Shown: piece by piece, positions 35,206 through 43,573 of the stretch
Numbering within the stretch: the stretch's first letter is position 1
Layout of the letters: each line of letters begins with the position of its first letter
The notes under the pieces: model-generated
Told to the model about the DNA's origin: nothing
Seen by the model: the letters and a program-made list of their open reading frames with translations, nothing else
Databases searched by the model: none
NCBI GenBank assembly: GCA_016713665.1
Contig: JADJOR010000008.1
Coordinates: 310,001-374,000, forward strand
Direction of reading: 5' to 3'
From: Deltaproteobacteria bacterium
Lineage (GTDB): Bacteria > Myxococcota_A > UBA9160 > UBA4427
Length of the DNA: 64,000 nucleotides
Made by a program: the position numbers and the translations under genes

Positions 35206-36968
35206 CGACGACCGTCGGCGTCCGATCGGTCGACCGATCCCGCCCGGTGCCGGAAGGGGTGGTGGCGACCCGTCGCGCATCGACGACCATCGCGGGGCTC
35301 TCGCGCTTGCTCCTCGCACTGATCCTGGCGAGTGTCTCCGCACGGGCGCACGCCCTGGTCGCGACGCCCTTCCACGACTCGGATGTCCTCTTCGCGACGA
35401 CCGGCGACGTGCTCGTCTATTCCGTCGACCTCGGCTCTCTTCCCGGTCGGCCGGCTTTGATCGTCGAAGCCTCGCCCGACCCTGCGCATCCGGACCTCCG
35501 GCTCGAGATCCAGATCTCCGCCTGTACGCTCTTCGATGCGAGCGGCTACTGCCCGCCCGTCCTGCCCGAACAGCCCGACCTCGGGGTGGGCTCCAAGCGC
35601 CTCGTCTCCGAGCCCTTCCGATGTGACGTGAGAAGCGATTACGTCGGAGAGACGTGCAGCGTCAGCGTACGCGTGGTCGATTTCGGCTCGACCGGCGCGC
35701 CCGCGTCCGTCGACGTCTCGATCCGAGGGGAGACGCGGCCCCCGACCGGAACGGAGGAGTTCGTGGTCGACCCGGCGCTGTGGTCGACCTCCGTGCCCGC
35801 GACCCGGGACACCACGCTGTACCAGGCGAACACGAGCTCGGGCAACGGTGCGGGGGAATCCTTCTGGAGCACGTTCAGCACCACGACGACCGCGCGCCAC
35901 GGACTCGTCGACTTCCCCGTGGCGACCTACGTCCCCGCCCACGTCGAGATCCTCGACGCGTGGCTGCAGCTCTCGGTCCTGACCACGACGGCCGGCGCAG
36001 CTTTCTCGGTCCATGCCGTTCCCGACGCCATCGACTGGATCGAGGGAACCCAGAACGCAGCGGGCGACGAGTCGACTCCGCCCGCGGCCGGCGTCGGGCC
36101 GCAGGCCACGTGGCTCTACCGCCGCTGGAACTCCCTGTTCCAGAACGTGGCGCCCTGGACGACGCCTGGAGGCGACCGCGAGCCGGGGGCGTTGCTGACT
36201 TCCACCGTGACGGCGACGGGCCCCCAGAGCTTCGGATCCACGGCCTGGGTCGACCACGTCCGGCAAATCCACGCCGGCACCGTCGCCCGGGATGGGCTGC
36301 TCGTCGTCCCGGTTTCGGGCTCGATCCGATTCGCGAGCCGGGAGAACGCGACCTTCTTCGCGCGACCGAGCCTGATCGTCCAGCATACGGCCCCCCCGAT
36401 GCAGGAAGAGATCGACACCGGCACGATGAACTTCTTCAACGAAGCGCAGAACTTCCGCTGGATCTACGACCTCGATGGCGACAACGTGCTCATCACGCCG
36501 ATCGCGGGTCGCTGCGAAGCGTTGAATCCGGCCACCGGAGGGCCGATCCACGGCATCACCTATCAATACCTCGGCGATCCCGCCGATGCGCGCCTCGACT
36601 GCTGCACCTGGCAGGTGGGCTCGACGACCGGCGTGACCGGAACCGGCCAGGCCATCTTCTACGTCAACATGGACCCGAACGACCCCGCCAACCAGCCCGG
36701 CGACCTCGATACCGACGGCATCCGGGATCTCTGCGACAACTGCCCGACCCGTCCGAACGGCCCGCTCCTCGGCAGCTGCATCTCCGGGACGAAGATCGGA
36801 AAGCTCTGCCGCTCGAATCAACAATGTCCGGGCGGGACCTGCAGCCTCTCCCAGGACGATGCAAACCGCGTCCTGCCCGGCGATGCCTGCGTCCCGGAGC
36901 CGGGGCTCGCCGCGATGCTCGGGGCGGGTCTCGCGATGATGGCCCTGCGAGGACGCCGCGAGGCCTGA
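35202..36968 (+). CDS. PEP-CTERM-type exported protein with TSP3-like repeat (copy 2, longer)
   Basis: This 588-residue exported protein is related to the preceding one. The signal helix (about 32-50) ends ARAHA. The N-terminal unit (55-175) mirrors copy 1 and ends with SIRGET. An inserted region of about 220 residues, absent from copy 1, resembles a DNRLRE/CBM-like beta domain (SFWSTFSTTTTARHGLVDF, HVEILDAWLQLSV, WTTPGGD, STAWVDHV). Then come FFNEAQNFRWIYDLDGDNV, CCTWQVGS, the DTDGIRDLCDNCP calcium element and VPEPGLAAML plus helix and RGRREA. Its ATG overlaps the stop of copy 1, so both are translated together. Confidence 0.85.
   Translation: MTTTVGVRSVDRSRPVPEGVVATRRASTTIAGLSRLLLALILASVSARAHALVATPFHDSDVLFATTGDVLVYSVDLGSLPGRPALIVEASPDPAHPDLRLEIQISACTLFDASGYCPPVLPEQPDLGVGSKRLVSEPFRCDVRSDYVGETCSVSVRVVDFGSTGAPASVDVSIRGETRPPTGTEEFVVDPALWSTSVPATRDTTLYQANTSSGNGAGESFWSTFSTTTTARHGLVDFPVATYVPAHVEILDAWLQLSVLTTTAGAAFSVHAVPDAIDWIEGTQNAAGDESTPPAAGVGPQATWLYRRWNSLFQNVAPWTTPGGDREPGALLTSTVTATGPQSFGSTAWVDHVRQIHAGTVARDGLLVVPVSGSIRFASRENATFFARPSLIVQHTAPPMQEEIDTGTMNFFNEAQNFRWIYDLDGDNVLITPIAGRCEALNPATGGPIHGITYQYLGDPADARLDCCTWQVGSTTGVTGTGQAIFYVNMDPNDPANQPGDLDTDGIRDLCDNCPTRPNGPLLGSCISGTKIGKLCRSNQQCPGGTCSLSQDDANRVLPGDACVPEPGLAAMLGAGLAMMALRGRREA
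36684..36928 (+). repeat. Identical 245-bp direct repeat, copy 2
   Basis: This is the second copy of the block at 34876-35120. No mismatch is visible over 245 bases, while the neighbouring coding DNA of the two genes matches only in short patches. Confidence 0.9.
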
Positions 36969-37008
36969 GCTCGCGTGTCGGTCCGCAAGCCCCTGCGAGC
37001 GCGCCGAT

Positions 37009-39234
37009 TCAGAGCCAGCTGTTGATCAGCAGGAACGCCGCCCACGAGCTTGGATGGGCATAGGCCGGGTCGTCGATCAGCCGGCGCTGGGCGCGCTGCA
37101 TCGCCTGGGCGCGGGAGACGCTCGGGTCCGCGAGCGCTTCGTAGAAGGTCGCGAGCAGGGCCGAGGTCGCCTCGTCCTGCACGAGCCAGAGGCTGCCGAG
37201 CACGCTGCGCGCCCCCGCCTGCACCGCCGCCCCCGAGAAGCCGAGCGCCGCCCGCTCGTCCCCCGCCGCCGTCTCGCAGGCCGAGAGGATCAGGAGCTCG
37301 AGGGGCCGCTCGCGGTACTGGAGCAGCTCGACGGCTCGGCGGAACTCGTCGAGGCGGAGCTTGCCGTCGTGGGTCAGCAGGAAGCCGCCGCGATCGGCGC
37401 TCGAGAACTCGGCGTGGGACGCGACGTGGACGAGGTCGAAGCTCCGGGTCGACAGGTTCTCGATCAGCGCCTCCCGCGAGAAGGACTCGTCGAGGAGGAG
37501 CTTTCCCGGCAGATAGCGGTTCGCGGTCTCGAGCTCCTGCTTGACCTGCGGCAACGCGTCGAAGCCCCCGACCGCGGTCGTGAGCCCGCCATAGAGCGAG
37601 CCGACCTTCGTGCGGTCGAAGGGACGCGGATCGGAGAGCTCGAGGGAGGGCGTCGTCGCGAGCGCATAGCGCTCGATCAGATGGCGCTTGCCGTCGTGGA
37701 GCGCCGCGAAGGGAATCGTACGCAGGATGCCGTCGGGGACGACGACGAGGGTGTCGGGAGCATGGCGCTCGAGGAGCTCGCGGATCGGCTCGATCAGGAC
37801 GCGCTCGAGCGCCTGGGCCGGCCGCAGGTAGAGCCGCGTCGTGCGGTCCTCGAGCAGACCCCGGTACTGGCGGGCGAGCTTCTCGAGCTCGACTCGGGAG
37901 ATCGGAACGGTCCGGCTCTCGATCGCGTCGCGCCGGGAGACCAGCAGCTCGAGGCGATCCTCGAGAATCACCGGATAGAGCACGAGGAAGTTCCCCGGCG
38001 CCTCGTCGACCCGCGCGCGGCTCGCGCGATTGCGGTCGACGCAATCGTCCTCGAAATAATCCCGCAGCTCCGCCACGCGATAGCGCTCGAGCACCGCCTG
38101 CGCCTCGCGTAGATCCGCCGTGCGGCGGGCCGCCTCGGTCTGATCCGCCGCGCGCCGCAAGAGCAGATCGACGAGCCCGCGATAGGCCTCCGCATCCTCG
38201 ACCTCGAAAGCGCTGCGACCGCCGCGGGCGACGCGGGGCGCGCTCGCGGCCTCGCGCGGTCGGCCGACGATCGCGACGGCCTCCGCATAATTCGCGAGCG
38301 CGCCGTCGAGATCGCCGAGCCCGCGGCGCAGGCGCCCCGCCTGGATCGTGAGGCGCGCACCGCTGCCCGCGGTCTCGCTGCGGCGGGCCTGGGCGAGGGC
38401 GCGGTCGGTGAGGCTGAGGGCCTCCTCGAGATGACCCTCGGATTCGTAGAGCGCGCCCAGGGACCCGAGCGCCTCGGCGCGCAGCGCGCTCGAGCCCGCC
38501 GCATCCGCATCGGCCAGCGCGCGGGTCAGCAGTCGATTCGCGGCGAGGATCCAGTCGGCCGAGCGGCCCGTCTCGCCCGCCCGGGCGAGTTCGAGGCTGC
38601 GCGCCAGGTGGAGCGCGAGCGACGCACGCAGCGACGCCTGCTCGGCCCCTTCGAGCCCGTCGAGCGCGCCGATCGCCTGCTTCACCGACCGCGTCACCCC
38701 CCGTCGCCCGAGCGCCTCGGGATCCGCCTCGACCCGGGCGCGCACCGCGTTGGCGAGCGCGCGCGCCTCGAGCGCCCGATCGCCCCGGTCGTGGGCCGAG
38801 TCGGCGAGCTTTTGATAGGCGGCGAGCGCGTCCTCGAGGCGGCCGCTGCGCGCGGTGAGATTGGCCTCGTCGAGGCGATTCGCGGCGGCGAGCGCCGGCA
38901 TGGCCTCGAGCAGCGGCTGCGCCGCTGCGAGCTCGGCCTGCGCCGCTTCGAGCTCGCCCGTCGCGACGAAGAGCCGGCCGCGGAGCGAACGCGTGATCCC
39001 GAGGCGGACGGGATCCTCGAGCGAGCGGGCGAGCGCGAAGGCCTCGTCGAGGGCCTCCCGCGCCTCGCGGATCGCGCCCCCGGCGAGCGCCCGCTCCGCC
39101 TGCTCGACGAGCATCGCGTGGCGCGCGGCCGGCGCCGATCCGCTCCCCTCGCCGCCCGCCTCGGCGGCAGAGGCGGGGCTCCACGGCGCGAGGAGCAGGA
39201 AGAGCCCGGTCCAGATCGCGATCGTCCGCTTCAT
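37009..39234 (-). CDS. Exported TPR-CHAT domain protein (caspase-like)
   Basis: This 741-residue protein has a signal peptide (1-23, ending SPASA), so it acts outside the cytoplasm. Residues 35 to about 370 form Ala/Leu/Arg-rich helical repeats of the TPR type. The CHAT domain (about 430-741), a caspase-HetF-associated protease fold, contains LVVVPDGILRTIPFAALHDG, then VHVASHAEF with the catalytic His (about 607) and LILSACETAAG with the catalytic Cys (about 653). Both are present, so it may be active. The end SSWAAFLLINSW is also typical. The ATG has GGAGGG upstream and overlaps the TpsB stop (ATGA), so it is last in the two-partner secretion operon. Confidence 0.88.
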   Translation of the reverse strand: MKRTIAIWTGLFLLLAPWSPASAAEAGGEGSGSAPAARHAMLVEQAERALAGGAIREAREALDEAFALARSLEDPVRLGITRSLRGRLFVATGELEAAQAELAAAQPLLEAMPALAAANRLDEANLTARSGRLEDALAAYQKLADSAHDRGDRALEARALANAVRARVEADPEALGRRGVTRSVKQAIGALDGLEGAEQASLRASLALHLARSLELARAGETGRSADWILAANRLLTRALADADAAGSSALRAEALGSLGALYESEGHLEEALSLTDRALAQARRSETAGSGARLTIQAGRLRRGLGDLDGALANYAEAVAIVGRPREAASAPRVARGGRSAFEVEDAEAYRGLVDLLLRRAADQTEAARRTADLREAQAVLERYRVAELRDYFEDDCVDRNRASRARVDEAPGNFLVLYPVILEDRLELLVSRRDAIESRTVPISRVELEKLARQYRGLLEDRTTRLYLRPAQALERVLIEPIRELLERHAPDTLVVVPDGILRTIPFAALHDGKRHLIERYALATTPSLELSDPRPFDRTKVGSLYGGLTTAVGGFDALPQVKQELETANRYLPGKLLLDESFSREALIENLSTRSFDLVHVASHAEFSSADRGGFLLTHDGKLRLDEFRRAVELLQYRERPLELLILSACETAAGDERAALGFSGAAVQAGARSVLGSLWLVQDEATSALLATFYEALADPSVSRAQAMQRAQRRLIDDPAYAHPSSWAAFLLINSWL

Positions 39235-41048
39235 CGCGCCCTCCACGTCACGCGGAACGTGACGCCGTGGTCCTGCAGATCGCCGTGCTGACCGGTATCG
39301 CGCAGGGCGCCGGCCCAGTCGACGCGCAACGAGAGATCGGCGCGGGGGGCCCACTCGAGGCCGGTCCCGAGGCTCGAGAGCGTACGCTTGCCGGGAGAGA
39401 CATGGTCGCCCTTCCAGCTCACGCGACCCACCTCGGCGAAGGGCGCGAGCGAGAGCACGCGCCGCCCCGTGACCGTCCGCAGCAGGGGCAACCGGACCTC
39501 GACGCCGGAGGAGAAGCCCTCGTCGCCGACGAGCTGGTTCGTGCGATAGCCGCGCACGCTGCCCGGACCGCCGATCACGAACTGCTCGAGCGAGAGCAGG
39601 GGCCCGTCCGCGAGCTGCACGTCGCCGCGCAGATCGAGCTCGATCCCGCCGCGCTCGAAGCGATGGAAGAAGCGCAGCTGCCCGACCCAGCTCGTGAAGC
39701 GCGCCTCGGGAATGTTGCCGTTCGGCGTGAGGAGCGCGTTGGTCAGGGGATGACGGATCGAACGGTGGTGCATCGTCGCGTCGAGCACGTCGAGACCGAA
39801 GCTCGCGATCGAGCGCAGCGTCAGGGCCGAGGCGCGCATGCGGCGGGTCCAGGCGGTGTTCGCGCGCAGGGCGCGCACGGCGGTGCGGCCGAAATCCGAG
39901 CTCGGGGTCAGGAAAGGGTCCCCGCCGATCGTGCTCCGGCTCTCACGCAGATCGAAGGCGAGCCCGGCCTCGATCCAGTCGCTCGGCGTGCGGTAGAGCG
40001 TCTGGTTCAAGCCGACGGAATAGCTCAGGGACTCGTTGCGGACGTCGACCTCGTCGAGCAGCGGGTCGAGGATTTCCGCCTGGGTGTAGCGGGCGTCGAC
40101 GAGGAGCTCGGTCCCGCTCGGATGGAGCGGCAGCGAATAGCTTCCGGCGACGCGGTAGAGCCCTTCGCTGATCATCACCTCGGCCCCGAGCCGATCGCCG
40201 AGACCGAGCGGATTGGCGTGGGCGACGTCGACCGAGCCCGCGTAGGCCCCGACCGACGGCGACAGATGGTTGTCGATGCCGAAGAGCAGGCTCGCGGGAT
40301 CCGCCTCCTCGATCGCGACGAACAGATTCGACGTCCCGGGACTCGAGCCCGGCTCGAGCCGCGCGTCGAGGCGCGCGATGCGCGGATCCTGGGACAGGAT
40401 GCGCAGCGCCGCCTCGAGATCCGGCACGCGCACCGGCGGCCCGGCCCCGCGCTCGAGGCGCCTCCGCAGGACCGACTCGCGGTAGTGTCGAGCCCCCGCG
40501 ATGCGGATCTCGGCGAGCCGCCCCTCGACGAGCTCGACCCGCAGACGGCCCTCGGTGACGGTCTGCTCGGGCAGGCGCGCGCCGGAGGTGACGTAGCCCG
40601 CGTCGACGTAGACGGCGGTCAGCACGCGGCGCAGGCGCTCGAGCTCGGCCGAGTCGAGCGGGCGCCCGAGGAAGGGCGCGGCGGCCCGGAGGAAGGCTTC
40701 GTCGGGGAGCGCCGAGTTGCCGACGAGCTCGAGGCTGCGCACGACGAGCCCCGCCTGCGCGCCGAGCGCCTCGACCTCCGCCTCCGAGGGCGCCGGAACC
40801 GCGGGCAGGACCCGCTCTTCGCCCTCGCCCGTCTCCGTCCCGAGCGCGCGCTCCCCCGGCGCCTCCTCGGCGCGCGGCACCTCGCGCTCCGTCGCGAACG
40901 GCCGATCGCGGATGCCCGACGCGGGCGACTGGGCGATCGCGGGCCCCGCCGCGGCGAGCGCGAGGCAGAGCACGGGAGCGAGCGCGCGGAGGAACGATGC
41001 GCGCTCCGCACCGCACCGAACCCGACTGCACCGCTCGCCGATCCGCAT
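39231..41048 (-). CDS. TpsB-type outer-membrane transporter (ShlB/FhaC/HecB family)
   Basis: This 605-residue Omp85-superfamily pore is the TpsB partner that exports the TpsA protein encoded just upstream. A signal peptide (about 20-40) is followed by a Pro/Glu-rich linker and two POTRA domains (about 95-175 SLELVGNSALPDEAF... and 176-250 IRIAGARHYRESVLRRRL). The C-terminal 350 residues alternate as a beta barrel and end in RVTWRAR with an aromatic-rich last strand. The L6-loop signature VRGYRTNQLVG lies near 497. The gene starts 12 bases after the TpsA stop and overlaps the CHAT gene by ATGA. Confidence 0.9.
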   Translation of the reverse strand: MRIGERCSRVRCGAERASFLRALAPVLCLALAAAGPAIAQSPASGIRDRPFATEREVPRAEEAPGERALGTETGEGEERVLPAVPAPSEAEVEALGAQAGLVVRSLELVGNSALPDEAFLRAAAPFLGRPLDSAELERLRRVLTAVYVDAGYVTSGARLPEQTVTEGRLRVELVEGRLAEIRIAGARHYRESVLRRRLERGAGPPVRVPDLEAALRILSQDPRIARLDARLEPGSSPGTSNLFVAIEEADPASLLFGIDNHLSPSVGAYAGSVDVAHANPLGLGDRLGAEVMISEGLYRVAGSYSLPLHPSGTELLVDARYTQAEILDPLLDEVDVRNESLSYSVGLNQTLYRTPSDWIEAGLAFDLRESRSTIGGDPFLTPSSDFGRTAVRALRANTAWTRRMRASALTLRSIASFGLDVLDATMHHRSIRHPLTNALLTPNGNIPEARFTSWVGQLRFFHRFERGGIELDLRGDVQLADGPLLSLEQFVIGGPGSVRGYRTNQLVGDEGFSSGVEVRLPLLRTVTGRRVLSLAPFAEVGRVSWKGDHVSPGKRTLSSLGTGLEWAPRADLSLRVDWAGALRDTGQHGDLQDHGVTFRVTWRAR

Positions 41049-41060
41049 CGCGCCCCCGAG

Positions 41061-43511
41061 CTATTCGATGCAGCTCGAGGCGAGCGCGGAGTCGGCCTGC
41101 GCGAAGCGCGTCGCGGTCTCCGACGCCCCGGCCGATGTGGGCCGTTCGTCTTCGCGCGGGGTGGAGCGCTCGCCGTCTGCGCTCGCGACGCGAATCGAAG
41201 CGTCCTCGAGATGCATGGCGAGGGGCGCCGCGAGATATTCGTCCGCGTCCACCGCGAGCCGCGGCCGCTCGTCGACGACGAAGCGATTCGACGCGCCGGG
41301 CCGCCTCGCGGCGCAGGGCTCCCGCACGAGGCTCGACGCATCTGCGGCGGGCGTCGCGAGCTGGGCGACCTCCGGCAGGATGCTGCCCTCGACGCCGTTG
41401 ATGAGCACGCGACCGTTGATGCCCCGCCTCGAGCTCGCGTCGATCAAGGAGTCACCGTCGACGAGGACGAGCGCCGCTTCGAGATCGATCACGCCCCCGG
41501 CGCCCGCGTCGGCCTGGGCGATGATCTGGCTGTTGGCGAGGATGAGTGCGTCCGGGCCGGGCCGCAGGGTGATGTTGCCGCCGCTCTCGGGACCCGAGGT
41601 CACGCTCGTCGTGATCGAGGCGTTGCGCAGGTCGAGCACGCCCCCGACCGCGAGGTCGATGTTGCCCCCGGCGGCGTTCGGGCTCTCGGTCGAGATCGTG
41701 GCGCCGCGCACGACGAGGCGATCGCCGATCTCGAAACGCAGGTTGCCGGCGGCGCCCTGGGAGGTCGCATCGGCGGGGCGGGCGGAGATCTCGGCGCCGT
41801 CGCGCATCACGAGCGCGCGGGTGGCGACGCGGATCTCGCCGGCGTCGCCGGTGCTGCCGGGCTGGGACAGGGTCGAGATGCCGGTGAAGTTCTCGGCGTC
41901 GGTGCGACCTGCGAGCGTGATGCGATCGCGGGCGCGGATGTCGAGCAGGCCACCGGGACCGGCGCCGCGGGTGCTCGAGTCGATGCGCGCGTTGCCGGCC
42001 ATCGAGAGCTCGGCGACGTCGATCGTGATCCGGCCCGGGAGCCCGTCTGCCGGGCTGTTCTGGCCGTTCTGGATGACGAGCGCCCCGAAATCGTCCATCC
42101 GGAGCCGGCCCGAATCCGAGCGGATCACGATGCTGCCGGGGTTGCCGGTGCCGTTGGCGTTCGTCGTGATCAACGAGACGTCGTCGGGGCCGCGGCGGCC
42201 CTCGACGATCATCTCTTCCGCGAAGGCGACGTCGATCGTGCCGGCGGCGCCCGCGAACTCGCTGCGGGCGGTGATCTTGCCGCCGTTGCGGAGCACGACG
42301 TCGCGGGCCTGGATGCGGACGTCGCCGGCATTGCCGCTCGAGATGTATCGGACGGTGCAGAATGCGGCGCCGCAGGCACCCGCCTGGACGATCGTGCCGT
42401 CGGAATAGGGGATCTCGAAGGCGACCGGCGACGTCACGACCTGGCCCGGCGCCGGGGGCAGCACGAATCCCGAGTCCGCGAAGATGCCCGACTGGCGATC
42501 GCTCGAGCCGCCTTCGATCGTGAGCCTGCCGGCGAGGCCGATCGAGATGTCGCTCGCGTCGGTCGCCGTGACGGTCAGGGTCCGAAGCTCCGCGTCGCGA
42601 ATCGTGAGATCGTCGGCGCGGATGAAGACGGCGCCCGATCCGAGCCCGGGAAACTCGAAGAGCCCCCCGAACGGATTGGGATTGATCCCGCTCGTCGTGA
42701 CGACCATCTCGTCGGCGATCGTGACGTCGCCCATGCGCGGGCTCCCGTCGATCCGCACGCCTTCGGGCTCGAGGTAGACGGAGCCCGCGCTCGCGAGCGA
42801 GACGAGATCGAGCCGGCCGCTGCGCGTCGCGACGAGCGCCGCGCCGCCGTCGGTCCGGCCGCCGAGCAGGTCGATGTCGCCTCCGACGAGGTGGAGCGAT
42901 TGATCGATGCCGAGGGCGATCCGACTCCCCTCGACGCGGATCGGCGCCGGCTTTCCGAGGAACCCGAACCCGTCGGGATCCGCGACGGAGAGGATCGAAG
43001 GCGGTGCCGCTCCGCCGGTCTCGACGACGTCGCCGTTCGAGAAGAGGAGGCGATCGGCGGTGCTGACCGTGAACGCGCCCGAGACGTCGACACTCGCATT
43101 TTCACCGAAGACGACGCCGTCGGGGTTGATCAGGAGCAGGTTCGCGCCGGCGATCTCCGAACGGATCCGGCCGTCGATCGAAGAGCGGCCGCCGGTGATC
43201 GTCGTGATCAGGTTCCGGATCTCCGCCGGGCCCTCGTAGACGGCGACCTCGTTCGCCGTCAGGTCGAGGCGCGTGAAGCTGTGGAAGAGGTTGTTGCCGG
43301 CGCGCTGGCCGTCGGACTCGCGGATCAGGTAGCGGAGCTCGCCGCCGCTTCCGACCTCGGTCGCGACGGCGCCGGCGCCGGCCGAGCCGATCCGGCCGTC
43401 GCGCACGACGTCGGCCGAGGCCGTCGCCGCGAGCAGGCCGACCAGGACCGACCCCAGCGTGGCGGTCGTCCGTCGAGCCCGGACTTCCGATCGTCGCCTG
43501 CGAGAATCCAT
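41061..43511 (-). CDS. TpsA exoprotein with filamentous haemagglutinin N-terminal domain
   Basis: This 816-residue secreted protein has a signal peptide (basic start, hydrophobic 15-33, ending TASA). The TPS secretion domain (about 35-160) contains LFHSFTRLDLTANEVA, IRNLITTITGG and NLLLINPDGVVFGENAS, where the usual NPNG is NPDG. The remainder is a right-handed beta-helix rich in GxxGxIxI-type repeats (GNIDLAVGGVLDLRNASI, GRITIDVAELSMAG). It ends in a polar, Cys-containing tail (SALASSCIE) without an obvious anchor. It is typical of cyanobacterial-style TpsA proteins. The ATG follows GGGGGGAT. It is exported by the TpsB next in the operon; its target is unknown. Confidence 0.88.
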   Translation of the reverse strand: MDSRRRRSEVRARRTTATLGSVLVGLLAATASADVVRDGRIGSAGAGAVATEVGSGGELRYLIRESDGQRAGNNLFHSFTRLDLTANEVAVYEGPAEIRNLITTITGGRSSIDGRIRSEIAGANLLLINPDGVVFGENASVDVSGAFTVSTADRLLFSNGDVVETGGAAPPSILSVADPDGFGFLGKPAPIRVEGSRIALGIDQSLHLVGGDIDLLGGRTDGGAALVATRSGRLDLVSLASAGSVYLEPEGVRIDGSPRMGDVTIADEMVVTTSGINPNPFGGLFEFPGLGSGAVFIRADDLTIRDAELRTLTVTATDASDISIGLAGRLTIEGGSSDRQSGIFADSGFVLPPAPGQVVTSPVAFEIPYSDGTIVQAGACGAAFCTVRYISSGNAGDVRIQARDVVLRNGGKITARSEFAGAAGTIDVAFAEEMIVEGRRGPDDVSLITTNANGTGNPGSIVIRSDSGRLRMDDFGALVIQNGQNSPADGLPGRITIDVAELSMAGNARIDSSTRGAGPGGLLDIRARDRITLAGRTDAENFTGISTLSQPGSTGDAGEIRVATRALVMRDGAEISARPADATSQGAAGNLRFEIGDRLVVRGATISTESPNAAGGNIDLAVGGVLDLRNASITTSVTSGPESGGNITLRPGPDALILANSQIIAQADAGAGGVIDLEAALVLVDGDSLIDASSRRGINGRVLINGVEGSILPEVAQLATPAADASSLVREPCAARRPGASNRFVVDERPRLAVDADEYLAAPLAMHLEDASIRVASADGERSTPREDERPTSAGASETATRFAQADSALASSCIE

Positions 43512-43573
43512 GCAAATCCCCCCGACGCGGCTCGACGGCCCGTCCGATCGCGCCGGATCGCCGGGCGACGAGC

